16,381 nucleotides of DNA from Microcaldota archaeon (GTDB lineage Archaea > Micrarchaeota > Micrarchaeia > Norongarragalinales > Norongarragalinaceae): positions 1-16,381 of the forward strand of contig JAGVWL010000051.1 of the NCBI GenBank assembly GCA_018304285.1, given 5' to 3'. The notes beneath the pieces were generated by a model, which worked only from the letters and a program-made list of their open reading frames with translations, ran no database searches and was not told where the DNA came from. Of the stretch, positions 12,613-16,381 are shown piece by piece; within the stretch, counting starts at the first letter, position 1, and each line of letters starts with the position of its first letter. The translations under genes and the position numbers were made by a program.

Positions 12613-14022
12613 TTGGAAAAAGAAAGGGACGAACACGGGTTTTTCGAGCGCGCGCGGGCAGCCGCAGACAAAATCCTTTCAATGAAAAACCCGCTGGTCA
12701 TCCACCACTACGACGCCGACGGCATTTCCTCCGGCTCGATAATCGCCTTTGCGCTCAAGCAGAAGGGCATTCCATTCGAAATGCAGGTCGTAAAGCGCTT
12801 CGACGAAAAAACGCTCGAGCTGTTCCAAGGGCGCAAGGAAATCGTCTTTTCCGACATCGGAAGCGGGCAAATGCAGCTCATCAACACGCTCGACGCCGAA
12901 TGCGTGGTGATAGACCACCACCCTCCGCCCGAGCCTCCAAAGGAAAACGTTTTGATGTGCAACCCCCACGACTTCGGAATCGACGGGACGTCCGAACTAT
13001 GCTCTGCCTCAACCGCGTACTTCTGCTTCAAACACTTGGAAGAACGAACGATAACGCAATTGGGAATCGTGGGCGCGTGCGGCGACCTGCAGGACTACGC
13101 CCAAAGCGGGTTCATTGGATTGAACCGCCGCATGGTCGAGGAAGGCGCGGAGAAAGAACACGTTTTCATCAATAAAGATTTGCGCATTTTCGGGAGGGTT
13201 TCAAAACCCCTCGTCTGGTTTCTCACTTATTCAACAGAACCGTTCATGCCTGGCTTGAGCGGGAATGAAAAAGCGTGCGCGCACTTCCTGCAAGAACGCA
13301 ATGTCCCCATAAAAAAGGACGGCGAGTGGCTTTGCTACTACGATTTGAGCGCCGCGCAAAGGAAAAAACTCGCTTCGGAATTAATCGCCTACGGCAAGGA
13401 AAACGGGCTCGACGAAGAAATTCTCGAAACAATGGTCGGAGACGTTTACTTGTTTTTGCACGAGCCGGAGAAAAGCGAGTTGAGGGATGCTTTGGAATTC
13501 TCTACGCTGCTGAACGCCTGCGGAAGGCACGAAAAAGCGGCGTTGGGCGTGCGGGTGTGCTTGCACGAGCAGGGAGCGTACGAGGAAGCGAAAACCATTC
13601 TCGCCGAACACCGCAGGCAAATCAAGGCGGGATTGGAGTACGCAAAAAAACAGACTATGGATTTGGGAGTATTCTATTTTCTCGACGCGCGGGAAATTAT
13701 CGCGGACAGCGTCATCGGAATAGTCGCCGGCGGGTTTTTCAACTCTGGAATGATAGAAAGGAACAAGCCGATTATCGCGTTCAGCTTTGACGAAGAGGGA
13801 AAAACGAAAATCTCGGGGCGAGCCAACCGCATTCTGGTAGAGCGAGGGCTGGATTTGGGGGAAGTCATGCGCAAGGGCGGGGAAGCGGCCGGAGGGCTGG
13901 GCGGCGGGCATACGATTGCGGCAGGCTGCACCATTCCGACAACCCGCGATGCCGAAACCGCATTTTTGAAGAAGGCGAAGGAAGTAATCAAAGTGCAGTT
14001 GGAAATAAAGGCGGGGCAATGA
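12613..14022 (+). CDS. RecJ/GAN-like DHH-DHHA1 phosphoesterase
   Basis: 469 residues from TTG 12613. The next in-frame ATG would remove residues just before the first catalytic motif but not the motif itself, so the start is fairly but not fully certain. DHH motifs: HHYDADG (31-37), FSDIGSG (Asp81), VVIDHHPP (98-105) and ACGDLQDYA (Asp154-Asp157 region). The C-terminal DHHA1 domain has GRANR and GGLGGGHTIAAGC (about 427-439). This is the layout of archaeal RecJ homologues, including GAN, a 5'-3' ssDNA exonuclease that binds the GINS replication complex, and RecJ-type RNA/DNA exonucleases. The length fits. GAN against a generic RecJ-like nuclease cannot be settled here. The stop overlaps the next start (ATGA). 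Confidence 0.9.
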   Translation: MEKERDEHGFFERARAAADKILSMKNPLVIHHYDADGISSGSIIAFALKQKGIPFEMQVVKRFDEKTLELFQGRKEIVFSDIGSGQMQLINTLDAECVVIDHHPPPEPPKENVLMCNPHDFGIDGTSELCSASTAYFCFKHLEERTITQLGIVGACGDLQDYAQSGFIGLNRRMVEEGAEKEHVFINKDLRIFGRVSKPLVWFLTYSTEPFMPGLSGNEKACAHFLQERNVPIKKDGEWLCYYDLSAAQRKKLASELIAYGKENGLDEEILETMVGDVYLFLHEPEKSELRDALEFSTLLNACGRHEKAALGVRVCLHEQGAYEEAKTILAEHRRQIKAGLEYAKKQTMDLGVFYFLDAREIIADSVIGIVAGGFFNSGMIERNKPIIAFSFDEEGKTKISGRANRILVERGLDLGEVMRKGGEAAGGLGGGHTIAAGCTIPTTRDAETAFLKKAKEVIKVQLEIKAGQ

Positions 14023-14519
14023 ACGAAACTGCAGCGTTAATCGAAAGGCGCTTTACGCCAGGGCAAATTTCTTTCTTGAAGAAACTGCCGCTCGAAGGCT
14101 GGCAAGCGCTTTTTGCCGAAGCGGCTAGAAAATCGGGAGGAAAAATGTCTTTCACTCCAGACGAATGGGTGAAAATCAACAAAACACCCGATGGCATTTC
14201 AAAAGAGGTTGGAAGGAACTTAGCGGGGTATTGCGGGGCAGCCTGCTGGCTTTACGCGGCAGTCAAAAACCTCGGTGCAAAAGAAGAACACGCCCTGCGA
14301 TATTACGAGGATGCAGAGCACATTACAGTAATAACCCCTTCAGGAAGCGAAATTGACGTCACCGCACCCCAGCATGCGTTCACGGGCAGCGGAAATTTCA
14401 AGAAAGCAAAAAATATAAGGCGGCTGGGCTTTACGGAAATAGAGGAAAACGCGAAAACCATGCGGAGGTTCGGGCAATTCGCCGAAGACTTCGCAGGAAT
14501 AATGCAGGACGTTCGATAA
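14019..14519 (+). CDS. Orphan protein with a Cys-His-Asp (papain/transglutaminase-like) pattern
   Basis: 166 residues from ATG 14019, overlapping the RecJ-like stop codon by 4 bases (ATGA), which implies translational coupling. Not recognised as a named family. The middle of the protein reads GYCGAACWLYAAVKNLG (Cys72 and Cys76 at a helix start), EHITVITPSGS (His101) and EIDVTAPQ (Asp113). This Cys...His...Asp order, with 'H-h-x-h ... IDVTAP', resembles papain-fold/transglutaminase-like enzymes. The N-terminal part is helical and the C-terminal part is amphipathic. No signal peptide or membrane segment. The operon partner suggests a role tied to DNA replication or repair, but that is inference. 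Confidence 0.7.
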   Translation: MNETAALIERRFTPGQISFLKKLPLEGWQALFAEAARKSGGKMSFTPDEWVKINKTPDGISKEVGRNLAGYCGAACWLYAAVKNLGAKEEHALRYYEDAEHITVITPSGSEIDVTAPQHAFTGSGNFKKAKNIRRLGFTEIEENAKTMRRFGQFAEDFAGIMQDVR

Positions 14520-14528
14520 AAGACTCGA

Positions 14529-14573
14529 CCGCGCTCTTTCAACTTACTAAAGAGGGGAAGTTTTAGAGCGCGG
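14529..14573. other. Long hairpin in the convergent intergenic region
   Basis: CCGCGCTCT (14529-14537) pairs perfectly with AGAGCGCGG (14565-14573), 9 bp. An inner helix AACTT (14541-14545) with AAGTT (14558-14562) continues the rod, with a 12-nt loop. It lies between the end of the orphan gene (14519) and the end of the histone gene (14638) and could act as a bidirectional transcript-end structure or be part of a small RNA. No tRNA, H/ACA or other known RNA fits. Confidence 0.55.
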
Positions 14574-14637
14574 CCGCAACCCAAGCCACCCAAAATTCGA
14601 TTCAACCCACCGGTGCCTGGATCAGCATGAAACTGTT

Positions 14638-14859
14638 TTACGCGTGTTTTTCACAACACCTCGAAGCCAAAACAACGTCTTTCTTCACTATATTTTTGCG
14701 TCCGGCATGGCGAGCCAAAAGCTTGGCCTGCCGCAGGATTTCCCTAGCGTCATCCTCCAGGATTTCCGCCAGCTTCCTGCTTGCACTCTCTTCCACCCGC
14801 TGCGCGCCCACCGCGCGCAACAGCGAATCCATTTCGAACAACGAAAAGCTCTTGCTCAC
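14638..14859 (-). CDS. Archaeal histone
   Basis: 73 residues from GTG 14859. Starting at the internal ATG (residue 10) would remove the first helix region, so the GTG is chosen; a G-rich GGGTGG lies just upstream and a box A CTTTTAACG at about 14894-14902. A single histone fold is clear: helix 1 FEMDSLLRAVGAQRV, helix 2 SASRKLAEILEDDAREILRQAKLLARHAGR, then KNIVKKDVVLAS. The RKT DNA-binding motif of HMfB is RKN here (54-56). The C-terminus is unusual, ending in Arg-Cys-Cys-Glu-Lys-His-Ala. Archaeal histones form dimers and wrap DNA in extended hypernucleosomes. The gene is divergent from the orphan gene at 15114, with about 250 bp between. Confidence 0.92.
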   Translation of the reverse strand: MSKSFSLFEMDSLLRAVGAQRVEESASRKLAEILEDDAREILRQAKLLARHAGRKNIVKKDVVLASRCCEKHA

Positions 14860-14892
14860 TAGTACCCACCCTTTTCACGCAAAGCGCACGCT

Positions 14893-14902
14893 CGTTAAAA
14901 GC
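14893..14902 (-). promoter_or_regulatory. Box A of the histone gene
   Basis: On the minus strand this reads GCTTTTAACG, about 38 bp upstream of GTG 14859. It predicts a short leader of about 13 nt, enough to carry the GGGTGG ribosome-binding site. Confidence 0.45.
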
Positions 14903-15113
14903 ACGCGCTTCCTAAACCCACACTTAAATCCCGAAAAGCACTTTCAGGCCAATCCCACAAAAGGCCCAACGCGCTTCGGACTAATCAAAACCCGATATTG
15001 GTTTAAAAAACTAGCGCTTCCACTATTGAATCCGCACTTCCGGTAATCAAAAAAGAACGGATTTAAAGAAAGAGCGCTAGGATTCTTTTTACTCGCTTTA
15101 CGGAAGCGGCATA

Positions 15114-15509
15114 ATGGTTTTTCGAAAGGTTGACGGGAAAAGAAAAATGACTGAACAATGGTATAACAACCCGGACCCGGTTGCGCATTCGCACAGAAAC
15201 GCATTAAGAGACTTCGTAAAGGGGATTTTGGACCGCGAGGAATTCAAAGGGTTTACTGCAAGGCGCGTCTTGGAAAACGACCGGCTTGCAGTGGCAGAAT
15301 TGGATCCAAAACCGCTATTCACTATTCCGTTAACCGGAACTAAAATCATTCTGAAAAAACCCGGTCACGAACACGAAATCGGCATAATCCACACGCGGGA
15401 CATCATAATGGAATGGTATGCTGGGGGCGTAATCCCGCAGCATGAAACCAATCCCAGAACAGGCACGATAAAACTCACCGTCCGACCCGCCAAATACATG
15501 CATGAATAG
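15114..15509 (+). CDS. Hypothetical protein
   Basis: 131 residues from ATG 15114. A second in-frame ATG at 15147 (MTEQWYNNPDP) is an equally plausible start, since the first 11 residues are basic and low in information. Visible features: an N-terminal helix rich in polar residues (HSHRNALRDFVKGILDREEFKG), then alternating beta segments (RLAVAELDPKPLFTIPLTGTKIILKK, HEIGIIHTRDIIMEWYAGG), and a C-terminal strand TIKLTVRPAKYMHE. It could be a small alpha+beta domain. No family recognised and no membrane segment. A box A candidate, GGATTTAAAG (15059-15068), lies about 50 bp upstream. Confidence 0.65.
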   Translation: MVFRKVDGKRKMTEQWYNNPDPVAHSHRNALRDFVKGILDREEFKGFTARRVLENDRLAVAELDPKPLFTIPLTGTKIILKKPGHEHEIGIIHTRDIIMEWYAGGVIPQHETNPRTGTIKLTVRPAKYMHE

Positions 15510-15569
15510 CCGTTCCGCCACCGTACCATTTTAATGCACGAAACACACAAATGCTTAAGGGCGGTTTTA

Positions 15570-16381
15570 GTGAAAATCAGCGGAGCGCAAACCTACTACC
15601 AACACATCAAAAACATCAGCGTGCGCTTTGCCGCCAAGCCGCTGGGAAACGTCGTGTTCGGCCCATCCCCGCCCAACGTTTTCGTGGGGAGGGAAGGCTA
15701 CCCGAACGTTTTCGTGGGCCCGCTTGTAAGCGTGGACGAAACCGTCGACCCCAGCCTCTCCGACTCACCGGCCAAATGGACTTCAATGGGTTATGAACAG
15801 ATAATTTCCCTGCGCGCGAGCATGGCGCGCGGAATGAAAAAGCACGCCGTACGCAAAACGTCTTCAAAACCCGAGTTCCACATTTCATTTTCTTCATACA
15901 CCGCGCCCATGGGGCCGGCAGGGGCAATGGAAAAAATGCGGCTTACGGAAAATCCGGTGATTCCCAAGAAAGTCGACGAGCTGGCCGAAGAGAAGGTCAA
16001 AGTGCGCGATGCTGTGCCGGAGCTCGTGAAAGCAGGGTTCGATTATTACTACATGCAAAAGCTCTTGAGCGCGGGCGTATTGGGGGAAAAAAAGAAGCTT
16101 GTCCCAACCCGTTGGAGCATTACGGGGACGGATAAAATCCTTGCAGACCACTACCTGGAAAAAGTGAAGGAAAGCCCACAAATCGACAGCCCCACGCTTT
16201 ATTCCCATGAGCATTTCGACAACCACTATGAAATACTGCTTTTGCCCGGCGGCTGGGAGTTCGAGCAATTCGAAGCGTGGTCGCCTGGAAGCGCCTGGAA
16301 AACGAACGCGACAGTCGCGCACGAGTACGAACCGTTCTCGGGAAGGAGTGATTACGCGGAGAGCGAGGGCGGAGGGTACTA
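15570..16381 (+). CDS. nreA: NreA-family DNA repair protein, 3' partial
   Basis: The frame starting at GTG 15570 is open to the end of the window: 270 codons, with the C-terminus missing. ATG 15534 in the same frame is possible but coincides with the likely box A (TTTTAATG, 15528-15535). NreA, described in Haloferax, is an archaeal repair protein connected with mitomycin C damage and with PCNA through a C-terminal PIP motif, which would lie beyond this window. Family marks: FGPSPPNVFVGREGYP near the N-terminus, VPTRWSITGTD (about residues 183-193) and LLPGGWEFEQFEAW (about 224-237). The zinc-binding Cys cluster that often precedes the first motif is absent; only one Cys occurs if the upstream ATG is used. 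Confidence 0.9.
   Translation, partial: MKISGAQTYYQHIKNISVRFAAKPLGNVVFGPSPPNVFVGREGYPNVFVGPLVSVDETVDPSLSDSPAKWTSMGYEQIISLRASMARGMKKHAVRKTSSKPEFHISFSSYTAPMGPAGAMEKMRLTENPVIPKKVDELAEEKVKVRDAVPELVKAGFDYYYMQKLLSAGVLGEKKKLVPTRWSITGTDKILADHYLEKVKESPQIDSPTLYSHEHFDNHYEILLLPGGWEFEQFEAWSPGSAWKTNATVAHEYEPFSGRSDYAESEGGGY

Noticed and set aside
14529..14600. H/ACA guide RNA reading of the hairpin
   Set aside because: The internal loop is too small for a pseudouridylation pocket and there is no ACA box at the proper distance.
14580..14612. Possible tRNA T-arm (TTCGATT)
   Set aside because: The flanking bases do not form a T-stem, and no matching acceptor or anticodon arm was found on either strand.
15011..15080. 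Inverted repeat CTAGCGCT / AGCGCTAG 55 bp apart
   Set aside because: Only 8 bp, it overlaps promoter-like boxes, and any transcript would start inside it. Not enough to call an RNA or a mobile element end.
15551..15796. 81-residue frame starting at ATG 15551
   Set aside because: It is out of frame with NreA, whose conserved motifs are in the other frame, so it is a shadow.
1..16381. CRISPR array, transposase, integrase, att sites
   Set aside because: No spaced direct repeats, no transposase or integrase motif, and no flanking repeats were seen.

Overview
The window looks archaeal. Evidence: an archaeal-type 5S rRNA gene, RNA polymerase subunit K (Rpb6), a one-fold archaeal histone, a Trm5-type tRNA methyltransferase, an aCPSF2-type beta-CASP ribonuclease, a RecJ/GAN-like DHH phosphoesterase, a DUF63 membrane protein, a PRC-barrel protein and the start of NreA. 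TATA-like box A elements lie about 25 bp upstream of several starts. Some genes appear leaderless, others use a GGTG-type Shine-Dalgarno and TTG or GTG starts. Compact genes, a stand-alone 5S gene and many small orphan proteins would suit a DPANN lineage (for example a Diapherotrites- or Micrarchaeota-like genome). That placement is inference; no single gene here proves it.

Bases 1-31 match the Illumina TruSeq read-1 adapter, so genuine DNA starts near base 32 and the left edge is an assembly end. Layout: (a) 32-1250: truncated PH-domain membrane protein, 5S rRNA, two small membrane-anchored coiled-coil proteins. (b) 1265-4249: a Trm5-like methyltransferase with unusual active-site residues, divergent from a DUF63 + TIKI/TraB-like pair, then a convergent small orphan. 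(c) 4360-5734: PRC-barrel protein convergent with a short NFACT (RqcH-like) protein lacking the C-terminal NFACT-R domain. (d) 5807-9018: a MacB-type ABC export operon (ATPase, secreted COG1361-like membrane-anchored protein, FtsX/MacB permease). (e) 9028-9998: RpoK, a pair of overlapping orphan ORFs that look like one frameshifted gene, and a small basic protein. (f) 10038-12540: transglutaminase-like protein, an intergenic region with a long folded hairpin, aCPSF2 and a winged-helix protein. (g) 12613-14519: RecJ/GAN-like nuclease overlapping a small protein with a Cys-His-Asp pattern. (h) 14520-16381: intergenic hairpin, histone, orphan protein and the 5' part of nreA.

Most of the set is information processing: 5S rRNA and the RqcH-like protein (ribosome), Trm5 (tRNA), RpoK and histone (transcription, chromatin), aCPSF2 (RNA 3' end or decay), RecJ-like and NreA (replication, repair). 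The cell-envelope part is the ABC operon, DUF63, the PH-domain protein and the coiled-coil pair. No transposon, CRISPR array, phage gene or tRNA was found. The most noteworthy items are the NFACT protein without NFACT-R, the Trm5 homologue with a replaced target-base residue, the apparent frameshift at 9513-9514, the folded element at 10860-10916, and two orphan proteins with Cys-His-Asp protease/transglutaminase-like patterns.
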